Of a DNA stretch of 64,000 bases, positions 44,017-52,196 are shown piece by piece. The DNA is taken from positions 9,056,001 to 9,120,000 of the forward strand of contig NZ_CP152413.1 of assembly GCF_038967635.1 (NCBI RefSeq), read 5' to 3'. The position numbers and the translations under genes are program-made. Under the pieces are notes generated by a model. The model did not search any database, was not told where the DNA came from, and saw nothing but the letters and a program-made list of their open reading frames with translations. The stretch's first letter is position 1. Every line of letters begins with the position of its first letter. This DNA is from Bradyrhizobium sp. B124 (GTDB lineage Bacteria; Pseudomonadota; Alphaproteobacteria; Rhizobiales; Xanthobacteraceae).

Positions 44017-45351
44017 ATGAGCAGCGAAGCAAATAGCGGACTGGTGCAACAGACCGAGGGGCAGATCGACGACCTTCTCGGTCACGAGTTCGAGCATGAG
44101 CCGGTGCCGATCAGTGCCCGGCGCAGCGCCTTCTCGGTTACCATGGTGTGGCTGGGCTTTCCGATGATCATCACCGGCGCAATGACGGGATCGCTGCTGG
44201 TGCTGGGCATGGGCTTCAAGAATGCACTGGTTGCCATGATCATCGGCAATCTGATCATGTTCGCCTATGTGGGCGCGCTCGGCCTGATCGGCACCAGGCG
44301 CGGCATGAACTTCGCGCTGATCGCGAGCATTGTGTTCGGGAAGAAGGGTTATGTGCTGGCGTCGGGCCTGCTGTCGACCCTGCTGCTCGGCTGGTATGCG
44401 GTGCAGACCGGCATCACGGGCGCATTGATCTCCTCGACCTACGGCCTCAACTATGTGGCGATGACCATCGTCGCGGGCGTGCTCTATATCGGCATCACCT
44501 TCGTCGGCGTGAAGGGGTTGCACTATATCGGGCTGGCGTCGGTGCCGTTGTTTGTCGTGCTCGGCCTCTGGGTCGCGGCCGATGCAGCCTCGACCACGAC
44601 GGCAGCGGCGATCTTCAGCTATGCCGGCAACAACGGCGTCGCCAGCATGTCGATGGGCGTCGGCCTCACGGTGGTGCTTGCGCTGTTCATCGATGCCGGC
44701 ACGGTGACAGCGGACTTCAACCGCTGGGCGCCGAGCCCGCGGGCATCGCTGTTCGCCACGTTCAGTGCGTTCCCGTTCGCCAATCTGGTGGCGATGCTGG
44801 TCGGCGGCGTGATGACGGCTGCGCTTGCGGTGCCGAACGCCAATCCGTTCGGCGTCGACAACATGTTCGGCTACATGAACGGCAAGCAGCTCACCTGGCT
44901 CAGCATTCTCGCGTTCATCTTCCTCTACGCCAATCTCGGATCGGTCTGCTCGCACTGTCTTTACAATGCGGCAACCGGCTGGTCGCGCATCCTCGGGACC
45001 AACATGCGGCTGATGGCCGTGATCCTCGGCGCCATCGGCATCGTGGTGGCCGCGGGCAACGTCTGGGCGTTCTTCATCCAGTGGCTGTCGCTGCTCGGCA
45101 TCCTCGTGCCGCCGATCGGTGCGATCATCCTGGTCGATCAGTATCTGTTGCGCACCGGGTCGCGTGCGGACGTCGACTGGCGCGCGAAGCCTTTCATCGC
45201 CTGGGGCATCGGGTCGCTGTGCGCATTTGCGGTTGAAAATCTGATGCCGGGGCTGTCCACTGCGATATCAGCCGCGCTGGTCGCCGGCATCGTGTACGGG
45301 GCGATCGCGCGGGTGGAATCGTCCACTGAAAAGGTGGCACGCCCGGCGTAA
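44017..45351 (+). CDS. NCS1-family (purine/cytosine permease-like) transporter
   Basis: This 444-aa membrane protein has about 12 hydrophobic segments. The NCS1 character is seen in SVTMVWLGFPMIITGAMTGS, GYVLASGLLSTLLLGWYAVQ and SMGVGLTVVLALFIDAGTVT. ATG 44017 gives a soluble acidic N-terminus typical of the CodB group. It lies in the amidase operon and may import a nitrogen compound hydrolysed by AmiE or the next hydrolase. The NCS1-like domain of the sensor kinase at 994 belongs to the same broad superfamily, though similarity between the two is not obvious by eye. Confidence 0.88.
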   Translation: MSSEANSGLVQQTEGQIDDLLGHEFEHEPVPISARRSAFSVTMVWLGFPMIITGAMTGSLLVLGMGFKNALVAMIIGNLIMFAYVGALGLIGTRRGMNFALIASIVFGKKGYVLASGLLSTLLLGWYAVQTGITGALISSTYGLNYVAMTIVAGVLYIGITFVGVKGLHYIGLASVPLFVVLGLWVAADAASTTTAAAIFSYAGNNGVASMSMGVGLTVVLALFIDAGTVTADFNRWAPSPRASLFATFSAFPFANLVAMLVGGVMTAALAVPNANPFGVDNMFGYMNGKQLTWLSILAFIFLYANLGSVCSHCLYNAATGWSRILGTNMRLMAVILGAIGIVVAAGNVWAFFIQWLSLLGILVPPIGAIILVDQYLLRTGSRADVDWRAKPFIAWGIGSLCAFAVENLMPGLSTAISAALVAGIVYGAIARVESSTEKVARPA

Positions 45352-45385
45352 GCGACAAGCTCGATCAAGCAAGAAGGGTACATCA

Positions 45386-46405
45386 ATGAGCGTCGACTAT
45401 CAGATCTATGATCTCGGCAATCTGACCTTGCAGCGCGGTGCGACCCTCCGCGACTGCAAGCTCGCCTACAAGACGTTTGGCCAGCTCAACGCGGCCAAGG
45501 ACAACGTGATCGTCTATCCGACCTGGTACTCCGGCCAGCACTACGACAATGAATGGCTGATCGGGCCGGGCATGGCGCTCGATCCGGCGAAGTACTTCAT
45601 CATCATTCCCAACATGTTGGGCAACGGCCTGTCGTCGTCGCCGAGCAACACGCCGGAGCCTTACAACGGGCCACGTTTTCCGCAGGTGACGGCCTATGAC
45701 AATGTGCGCGCTCAGCACCGGTTGGTGACCGAGAAATTCGGCATCAAGCACATCCGTCTGGTCGTCGGCTGGTCGATGGGCGCGTTGCAGACGTTCCATT
45801 GGGGCGCGCTCTATCCCGACATGATGGATCTGCTGGCGCCGTTCTGCGGCTCGGCCAAATGCTCGCGCCACAACTACGTGTTCCTGGAGGGCGTGAAGGC
45901 CGCACTCACGGCGGATGCGGCGTGGAAGGAGGGGTGGTACACCGATAAGCCGGCCCGCGGCCTGCGCGCCGCCGCGCGGGTCTATGCTGGCTGGGGCTTT
46001 TCGCAGGCCTTCTATCGCGAGCAGCTCGACATCAAGACGATGGGCTTTTCGTCGCTGGAGGATTTCCTGGTGGCGTTCTGGGAGGGTTTCTTCCTGCCGA
46101 AGGATCCCAACAACCTGCTCACCATGCTGTGGACCTGGCAGAATGGCGACATCAGCGCCAACGAGATCTACAATGGCGACTTCAAGGCTGCGCTGAAGGC
46201 GATCAAGGCCAAGGCCTATGTCATGCCGGGGCAGACCGATCTCTACTTCCCGCCTGAAGACAGCGAGAACGAGGTCGCGAACATGCCGAACGCCAAGTTC
46301 GTGCCGGTGCCGTCCATCTGGGGACACTTCGCGGGCGGGCCGGGGACCAATCCGGTCGATGTCGCCTTCATCGATACCAAGCTCAAAGAATTGCTCGCAT
46401 CGTGA
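45386..46405 (+). CDS. Alpha/beta hydrolase, homoserine O-acetyltransferase (MetX)-like
   Basis: This 339-aa alpha/beta-hydrolase has a nucleophile elbow GWSMG with S130, and D285 (GQTDLYFP) and H314 (WGHFAGGPG) complete the triad. The fold is MetX-like, but the MetX family's typical surrounding motifs differ, and an acyltransferase for methionine synthesis would be out of place in an amide operon. It is more likely an ester or amide hydrolase or acyl-transfer enzyme acting on a pathway intermediate. The substrate is unknown. Confidence 0.85.
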   Translation: MSVDYQIYDLGNLTLQRGATLRDCKLAYKTFGQLNAAKDNVIVYPTWYSGQHYDNEWLIGPGMALDPAKYFIIIPNMLGNGLSSSPSNTPEPYNGPRFPQVTAYDNVRAQHRLVTEKFGIKHIRLVVGWSMGALQTFHWGALYPDMMDLLAPFCGSAKCSRHNYVFLEGVKAALTADAAWKEGWYTDKPARGLRAAARVYAGWGFSQAFYREQLDIKTMGFSSLEDFLVAFWEGFFLPKDPNNLLTMLWTWQNGDISANEIYNGDFKAALKAIKAKAYVMPGQTDLYFPPEDSENEVANMPNAKFVPVPSIWGHFAGGPGTNPVDVAFIDTKLKELLAS

Positions 46406-46454
46406 GTTCAATCGATTGCGAACGGCTGCCTGCGCGATCATGGGAGGCGTGAGC

Positions 46455-47267
46455 TTGTCCAATCCCGCTTTGCTGCTCGACCAGTACCGCATCCGCCAGG
46501 AGCCGTATTACCGGCCGCTCAAGGATGAGGTCGAATTGTTCGGCGCAGCCTATGCGAACCGCATGCCGGTGATGCTGAAAGGCCCCACCGGCTGCGGCAA
46601 GACCCGCTTCATCGAATACATGGCCTGGCGGCTCGGCCGTCCGCTCATCACGGTCGCCTGTCACGAGGACATGACGGCGGCGGATCTGGTGGGACGCTGG
46701 CTGCTCGATGCGGAGGGTACGGTGTGGAGCGACGGGCCGCTCACGACGGCCGTGCGTCTTGGCGCGATCTGCTACCTCGACGAGATCGTCGAGGCGCGCC
46801 AGGACACGACGGTCGTGATCCATCCGCTGACCGACGATCGGCGTGTGCTGCCGCTGGAAAAGCGTGGCGAGCTGATCCACGCGCATTCCGATTTCCAGCT
46901 CGTGATTTCGTACAATCCGGGCTACCAGAGCGCGATCAAGGACCTCAAGGAATCCACCAAGCAGCGCTTCGCGGCGCTGGATTTCGGCTACCCCGACCGG
47001 TCGGCGGAAACCGAGGTGGTGTCGCGCGAGGCCGGCATCGAACCCAACCTCGCCGATCTCCTGGTGAAGATCGCCCAGCACAGCCGCAACCTGAAGGGCC
47101 AGGGTCTCGACGAAGGCGCCTCGACCCGGATGCTGGTCAATGCCGGCCGCTTGATCGGATGCGGCATCAGCCTCGAAAAGGCGTGCGAGACCACGATCGT
47201 CGTTCCCTTGACCGATGATGCGGACACTAGGAACACGTTGCGTGACGTGATTTCGGCCTCTGCGTAG
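46455..47267 (+). CDS. CbbQ/NirQ/NorQ-type MoxR AAA+ ATPase
   Basis: This AAA+ protein is about 270 aa, with Walker A GPTGCGKT (43-50), Walker B ICYLDEI (D109/E110) and the NorQ/CbbQ block [20 protein letters not shown] choose TTG 46455, seven bases after GGGAGG; in-frame ATG 46440 and GTG 46449 overlap or touch that ribosome site. CbbQ-type ATPases work with a VWA partner to activate metalloenzymes such as Rubisco or nitric oxide reductase. Here the VWA partner follows 14 bases later, suggesting a remodelling role for an enzyme of the amide operon. Confidence 0.9.
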   Translation: MSNPALLLDQYRIRQEPYYRPLKDEVELFGAAYANRMPVMLKGPTGCGKTRFIEYMAWRLGRPLITVACHEDMTAADLVGRWLLDAEGTVWSDGPLTTAVRLGAICYLDEIVEARQDTTVVIHPLTDDRRVLPLEKRGELIHAHSDFQLVISYNPGYQSAIKDLKESTKQRFAALDFGYPDRSAETEVVSREAGIEPNLADLLVKIAQHSRNLKGQGLDEGASTRMLVNAGRLIGCGISLEKACETTIVVPLTDDADTRNTLRDVISASA

Positions 47268-47281
47268 ACGGAAACTCGGCG

Positions 47282-49570
47282 GTGGCGGTCGCGCAAATCA
47301 GTTCGCTCGATGGCTTCCGGTCCGGGCGCCGGCTTGCGGCGCTCCTGCGCGGCCACGATGAGATCGCGGTGGCGGTGCAGGCGGCGCGGGCCGCCTTGCA
47401 CCGGATGGGGGCGTTCGATCGTCTGGCGGCCTGGGACGAGGCGGTGCACGACCTGTTCGAGGCCAACCTCGGCCAGGCCGTGGTTCTGGGTTTCCTAAAG
47501 CTATCGGAGCAATGGCAGGCGCTGCGATCGACCGATGACCTGATCGCGATCGGACGCGCCGCAGGGGATATCGGCCGCAGCGCCGGAAGCCGCACAGCCC
47601 ATGCTTTGCTGACCGAATTGTCCAAAGTGCTGCCGCGGCTTGCGGGCGCTGGAGAACTCACCGCCGTTCTTGCCGCGCTCGGCCAGCTCGCAGATGCAGG
47701 CCCGGAATCGGTGGGCCTTGCGATCGGCCGGCTGGAACCGCTGCTCGCGCACGCCGGGGCCGACGACTTTTCCGCCTGGGTTTCGGCCGGCTTGCGCGCA
47801 AGCGGCGGCCGCGCATCGCGCCGGCGCGCCTATTTCGCGCTCGACGATCCGCTCTCGGTGCGACTGTTCGCGGTCGGCCGGACCGGCGATGATTTTGCAC
47901 GGCTGGAAAAGCGCCTCGCCGCAACCACGCTCGCGCTGTGGAACAGGAAGCCGCGTTTCCGCAGGCTGGCCATTGCACCGACGCCGGTGCCGCGGCGTGC
48001 CTCGCTCGCCGCCGGCCTGATCGGGCTCCCGGAGACCTTTCCCGGCTTCGCGGGCGAGGGGGCGGACACCGTCTATCTTGCCGCGGTCGCGCATGCCGGC
48101 GCGCATCTGGTGCACTCCACCGTCCGCTTTCCTGTGGGGCGGCTGAAGGCGCTGCAGATCGCGCTGGTCTCGCTGATCGAGGATGCCAGGGTCGAGACGC
48201 TGGCGCTTCGCGAGATGCCCGGGCTGCGCCGGCTGTGGTTGCCATTCCACAGCGCGACGCCAAGCGGCCAGGCAACTGCCGCCGGACTGATGATGCGATT
48301 GGCGCGGGCGCTGATCGATCCGGACTATCAGGATTCGGATGCGTGGGTGACCAAGGGGCGGGCTCTGTTTGCCGGTGCCGCCGACCGCTGGATTGATCCT
48401 GCCATCAGCCGCGAGATCGGCGGGCTGCTCGGCAACGACATCGGGCAGATGCGGCTGCAGTTCAACGCCAGGAGCTACGTCGTCGAACCGGCCTATCGCG
48501 ATGACAATCTGGCGCTGTGGGATTTTGGCGATCAGCCGGACAGCCCGGCCGAGACGATCGAACTTGCAGTCGATTCCGTACGGATCGAGCGCCGCGACGA
48601 CGCCGATGGAAAGTCCACCGACAACGACGCAAATTCCGACGAGACGCTGCACGCGAAGGCCGCAGCGGTGACCCTGCTGGACGGATTTCCGGTCGCGAGC
48701 TACCCGGAATGGGACTATGCGACGCGCACCGAGCGGGCGGACTGGACCACGATCCTGGAGGCTGATGCAGCGGTATCCGCCCAGCCGTTCGACCCTTCGA
48801 TGGATGCCGAGGCGATGCGCTGGATCACCGAGTTGACCCGCGACGCCTCGATCGGCCGCCGCATCAGACACAAGGGCCAGCGCGACGGCGACGCGCTCGA
48901 CATCGACGCGGCAATCGCGCTGACGATCGAGCGCCGTGCCGGCAGTATCAGCGAGCCCAGGGTCTACCAACGCGATGCGCCGGGACCGCGCGATCTTGCC
49001 GTTCTGCTGCTGTTGGACCTGTCGCAATCGACCGCGGACCGCGATGGTCGCGGCCGGACGGTTCTCGACGTCGAGCGCAAGGCCGCCGCGATCATGGCGA
49101 CGGCGGTCGAGGCCGCCAATGACGCGATCGCGGTGCACGGCTTCAGCTCCGACGGCCGCGAGCGCGTGCGCTATCTCCGCATCAAGGGCTTCGAGGAGCC
49201 GATGGACGCCGTTGTGCGCTCGCGTCTCGCGGGCCTTGGCAGCAGCCATTCCACCCGGCTCGGTGCCGCGTTGCGCCACGCCGGGGGCTACCTCGCGGGA
49301 CGACGCGCATTCCGCAAGGTGTTGCTGGTTCTGACCGACGGCGAGCCGTCCGACGTCGATGCGCCCGATCCGCAATATCTGGTGGAGGACGCGCGCCGCG
49401 CCGCTCAGCAGCTGCGGCGGCGCGGCACCGATATTTTTGCCTTCGGCATCGGTGAGGACAGATTTCCCCAGCTCGATCGCATTTTCGGCGAGCGCCATGC
49501 GCTCCGGGTGCCGCGTATCGAGGTCTTGCCGCAACGGGTGATGCAGCTTTATGCGGAACTGAAGAAATAG
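47282..49570 (+). CDS. CbbO/NorD-type von Willebrand factor A protein
   Basis: This 762-aa protein has a C-terminal VWA domain (about 570-755) with MIDAS motif D579-LSQS and a second ligand region LTDGEPSD. The long N-terminal part is typical of NorD/CbbO, the adaptor of CbbQ-type motors. The start is GTG 47282, with GGAA upstream. It is the last gene of the amidase operon. The client protein is not identified; no Rubisco or nitric oxide reductase genes are near. Confidence 0.9.
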   Translation: MAVAQISSLDGFRSGRRLAALLRGHDEIAVAVQAARAALHRMGAFDRLAAWDEAVHDLFEANLGQAVVLGFLKLSEQWQALRSTDDLIAIGRAAGDIGRSAGSRTAHALLTELSKVLPRLAGAGELTAVLAALGQLADAGPESVGLAIGRLEPLLAHAGADDFSAWVSAGLRASGGRASRRRAYFALDDPLSVRLFAVGRTGDDFARLEKRLAATTLALWNRKPRFRRLAIAPTPVPRRASLAAGLIGLPETFPGFAGEGADTVYLAAVAHAGAHLVHSTVRFPVGRLKALQIALVSLIEDARVETLALREMPGLRRLWLPFHSATPSGQATAAGLMMRLARALIDPDYQDSDAWVTKGRALFAGAADRWIDPAISREIGGLLGNDIGQMRLQFNARSYVVEPAYRDDNLALWDFGDQPDSPAETIELAVDSVRIERRDDADGKSTDNDANSDETLHAKAAAVTLLDGFPVASYPEWDYATRTERADWTTILEADAAVSAQPFDPSMDAEAMRWITELTRDASIGRRIRHKGQRDGDALDIDAAIALTIERRAGSISEPRVYQRDAPGPRDLAVLLLLDLSQSTADRDGRGRTVLDVERKAAAIMATAVEAANDAIAVHGFSSDGRERVRYLRIKGFEEPMDAVVRSRLAGLGSSHSTRLGAALRHAGGYLAGRRAFRKVLLVLTDGEPSDVDAPDPQYLVEDARRAAQQLRRRGTDIFAFGIGEDRFPQLDRIFGERHALRVPRIEVLPQRVMQLYAELKK

Positions 49571-49693
49571 TGCTGCCATCCCAAGCAGGCTCGATCCTGT
49601 TCCATGAGCCTACGCACCGCTGTCACACTTCGACGCTAACGTTGCAGATTGGACACAGTCGCCCGCCCTTGGGAAACAATCGACGCGGATACG

Positions 49694-50449
49694 ATGAGCA
49701 TTGGATATCTTTCGGGGGGCTTGGCAGGGCGCCCCTCAGACGCTCGTCGATTTTGCGTTTTGATCTGCGTCTACATGCTGGGCGCGGGCAGCGATGTCGC
49801 GATGGGGCAGGAGAGTCCGATCGCTGCTGCGCCGCGCCTGACATTCGATATTCCGGCGCAACCTCTGACATCCGCACTGGAAAGTTATGGCGCCACGTCG
49901 CGGCGTGAGGTGCTCTACGATGCGCGGCTTGCGACTGGCCGGCTCTCAGGCGAGGTGAGGGGTGTCTTCGCGCCTTCTGAAGCCCTACAGATATTGCTCA
50001 ATGGCACCGGCCTTGTCGGCCGCCTGACGTCGGAGAATGCCGTGGTGATCGTGCCCTCGGCTCCGGCTGCCGGGCAGCCGACGACGCCCGACGTCGATGC
50101 GCGAAAAGGCGATCCGGTCATTCGCGCCCGCTATTATGCCGTGGTGCAGGAGCGCGTTCGAGAGGCCTTCTGCAGGGACATGTTGCTGCGGCCGGGCCGC
50201 TATCGGATCGCCGTGCAGTTCTGGATCGCTCCAACTGGATCCGTGCAACAGACCAGACTCTTGAGCAAGACAGGCGATGACCGCGTCGACAGCGCGATCG
50301 AGACGACGCTGCGCGGATTGAGAATGAATGAGGTGCCGCCGCCCGGCATCTCGCAACCCCTCACGATGGTCGTTGCGGCGCATCCGTCGGAACGGGCGCA
50401 GGACTGTGCCGGGATCGACGCCGTCCGGACCAGCGGTGGGGTGAATTGA
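49694..50449 (+). CDS. VreA-like STN plus TonB-C protein without beta-barrel
   Basis: This 251-aa exported protein carries an STN signalling domain (about 45-120; LTFDIPAQPLTSALESYGAT) and a TonB C-terminal-like domain (about 145-235; GRYRIAVQFWIAPTGSVQQT). There is no outer-membrane barrel. That architecture recalls VreA of the Pseudomonas PUMA3 cell-surface signalling system. A signal-like hydrophobic segment (RRFCVLICVYMLGAG) precedes the STN domain. The start is uncertain between ATG 49694 and upstream 49649; neither has a strong ribosome site. The sigma gene follows 10 bases after its stop. Confidence 0.78.
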   Translation: MSIGYLSGGLAGRPSDARRFCVLICVYMLGAGSDVAMGQESPIAAAPRLTFDIPAQPLTSALESYGATSRREVLYDARLATGRLSGEVRGVFAPSEALQILLNGTGLVGRLTSENAVVIVPSAPAAGQPTTPDVDARKGDPVIRARYYAVVQERVREAFCRDMLLRPGRYRIAVQFWIAPTGSVQQTRLLSKTGDDRVDSAIETTLRGLRMNEVPPPGISQPLTMVVAAHPSERAQDCAGIDAVRTSGGVN

Positions 50450-50459
50450 GCGTGCTGCG

Positions 50460-50963
50460 ATGAGCGACGCAACCCGGACCATGCTGCGCAGCTTCCTCGC
50501 TGCCCGCTACGACGATCTCAAGCTGCGGCTGAGCCGCCGTCTCGGATCGGCGGAGCTTGCCAGCGATGCGTTGCAGGACACCTATGTGCGTCTCGGGCGG
50601 GCCGAGGTGACGGGGGCGGTGCAAAGCCCGGCCGCCTATCTGTTCCGCATGGCCTTTAACGTCGCAATCGACCGGCAGCGGGCCGAGAAACGGCGACTGG
50701 CCCGCAATGAGGTTCAGGATCTGCTTCATATTGTGGACGATGCGCCCGGGCCGGGTCAGATCACGGAGGCTCGCTTCGAGATCGAGGCCCTGGAGAAGGC
50801 GATCGCGGAACTGACACCGCGCCGCCGGGTCATCCTGCTGGCCGCGCGGCTTCAGGGAATGCCGCAGCGGGAGATCGCCAGCCGGCTGGGCGTCTCGTTG
50901 CGCCTGGTCGAGAAGGAACTCCGCCTCGCTCAGGAACACTGCGCGCTGAAGCTGGGAAAATAG
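50460..50963 (+). CDS. ECF-family RNA polymerase sigma factor (FecI/VreI-like)
   Basis: This 167-aa sigma-70 family protein has region 2 at about 10-80 (ASDALQDTYVRLGRAEV, AYLFRMAFNVAIDRQRAEKR) and region 4 at about 110-160 (LTPRRRVILLAARLQG, REIASRLGVSLRLVEKEL). The small size and FecI-like sequence mark it as an iron-starvation/cell-surface-signalling type ECF factor. It is followed 94 bases later by its FecR-type anti-sigma factor. It probably directs transcription of its own locus and of the giant exoprotein. Confidence 0.93.
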   Translation: MSDATRTMLRSFLAARYDDLKLRLSRRLGSAELASDALQDTYVRLGRAEVTGAVQSPAAYLFRMAFNVAIDRQRAEKRRLARNEVQDLLHIVDDAPGPGQITEARFEIEALEKAIAELTPRRRVILLAARLQGMPQREIASRLGVSLRLVEKELRLAQEHCALKLGK

Positions 50964-51057
50964 TTGTGCGGTTGATGGCTATCGCGAACGTCAAGTGGAT
51001 AGGCGGACGGTTCGGCCGCGGAGGCTGCCGTTTGCGTGCGCGGCGAGGCAAGTCCGC

Positions 51058-52053
51058 ATGACGTACGAAGGCGGCAAATCGACGATAGGGCTCGGCGCGA
51101 TGGAGCGGGAGGCACATGCCTGGGTGAGGCGCTTGACGTCCGGAGACGCGACAGTCGAGGACGCCGAGGCATTCCAGCTGTGGCGCCAGCAGAGCGCTGC
51201 CCATGCGATTGCCTTTGCCAAGGCTAGCAAGCTTTGGGAGACGGTTGGCAAAGCCGGCCATAACCTCCGGTATGACCCCGCGTCGCTGGGCATGTTGCTT
51301 GATGGCGAAGCGAAGCGCGTGATGACCCGCAGGCTGGTGCTCGCCGGCGGGCTTGCGACCGCCGCTGCCGCCGTCGGAGCGGTGACGCTGCGTCCCCCGC
51401 TCGAGCTCTGGCCGTCATGGTCCGAGCTTGCGGCCGACTACCGGACAGGTACGGGAGAGCAGCGCAAGCTCGCATTGAACGACAATGTGTCGATCAACCT
51501 CGACACACGAACCAGCATCGCGCTGCGCCCGGACCATGGTGACACCAGCCGCATCGAGCTGATCACGGGGCAGGCATCGGTCGCGACGGCCCAGCAGCAG
51601 TCAAGACCGGTGACAGTGATCGCCTCCAGTGGTCAAACGGTGGCAACGCAAGCCTCGTTCGACGTGCGCTACCTCGGAGCCGAGGTGCGCGTCACCTGTC
51701 TCGGCGGCGAGGTTCGCGTCGAGCATCAGGGAAACGCCCGTATTGTTCGTGAAAGGCAACAGATCGCCTATGACGAGAGGCGCATGAGCGACATCGTCGC
51801 GATCGATCCGGCCGTCGAGGCGGCCTGGCAAGAGGGATTGCTGATCTTCCGCTACACGCCCCTGCCCAAGGTGGTGGAGGAGGTGAACCGGTACCGGTCG
51901 GGCCGGATCTTCATCGTCAATGCCGAGCTGAACGCCCATCTGATCAACGGCCGCTTCCATATCGATCGGATCGACGAGGTTCTCCTGCAGCTCGAACAAG
52001 CCTTTGGCGTGAAAGCCAAAACGCTTCCCGGCGGCATTGTGCTGCTGAGCTGA
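51058..52053 (+). CDS. FecR-family anti-sigma factor
   Basis: This 331-aa inner-membrane protein has a cytoplasmic N-terminal sigma-binding domain (about 15-60; REAHAWVRRLTSGDATVEDA), one membrane segment (about 95-112; LVLAGGLATAAAAVGAVTL), the periplasmic FecR domain (about 120-235) and a C-terminal STN-like domain (about 255-330; LPKVVEEVNRYRSGRIFIVN). The last domain would contact the STN domain of the protein at 49694. ATG 51058 has GAGG nine bases upstream. Confidence 0.93.
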   Translation: MTYEGGKSTIGLGAMEREAHAWVRRLTSGDATVEDAEAFQLWRQQSAAHAIAFAKASKLWETVGKAGHNLRYDPASLGMLLDGEAKRVMTRRLVLAGGLATAAAAVGAVTLRPPLELWPSWSELAADYRTGTGEQRKLALNDNVSINLDTRTSIALRPDHGDTSRIELITGQASVATAQQQSRPVTVIASSGQTVATQASFDVRYLGAEVRVTCLGGEVRVEHQGNARIVRERQQIAYDERRMSDIVAIDPAVEAAWQEGLLIFRYTPLPKVVEEVNRYRSGRIFIVNAELNAHLINGRFHIDRIDEVLLQLEQAFGVKAKTLPGGIVLLS

Positions 52054-52196
52054 GGAAGCTCGGGCGGCTTGCAAAAAATTTCGCATCCGGCGTGCGGGTC
52101 GGCCCATTCGGGATCGTCACAGCCGCGAGGGTCTCGGTGCTGGCGCTGAGACGCGAAATCTTCGGCTGTCGTCGCCCGGCGCAAGAAAGCGATTCC

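Noticed and set aside
42577..44955. A 792-residue minus-strand frame spanning amiE and parts of its neighbours
   Set aside because: It covers amiE with an intact catalytic triad and the NCS1 permease start. The antisense translation has no recognisable domain.
46455..49570. Rubisco or nitric oxide reductase maturation locus, suggested by the CbbQ/CbbO-type pair
   Set aside because: No cbbL/S, norB/C or other obvious client is within the window; the linkage is to amide metabolism.
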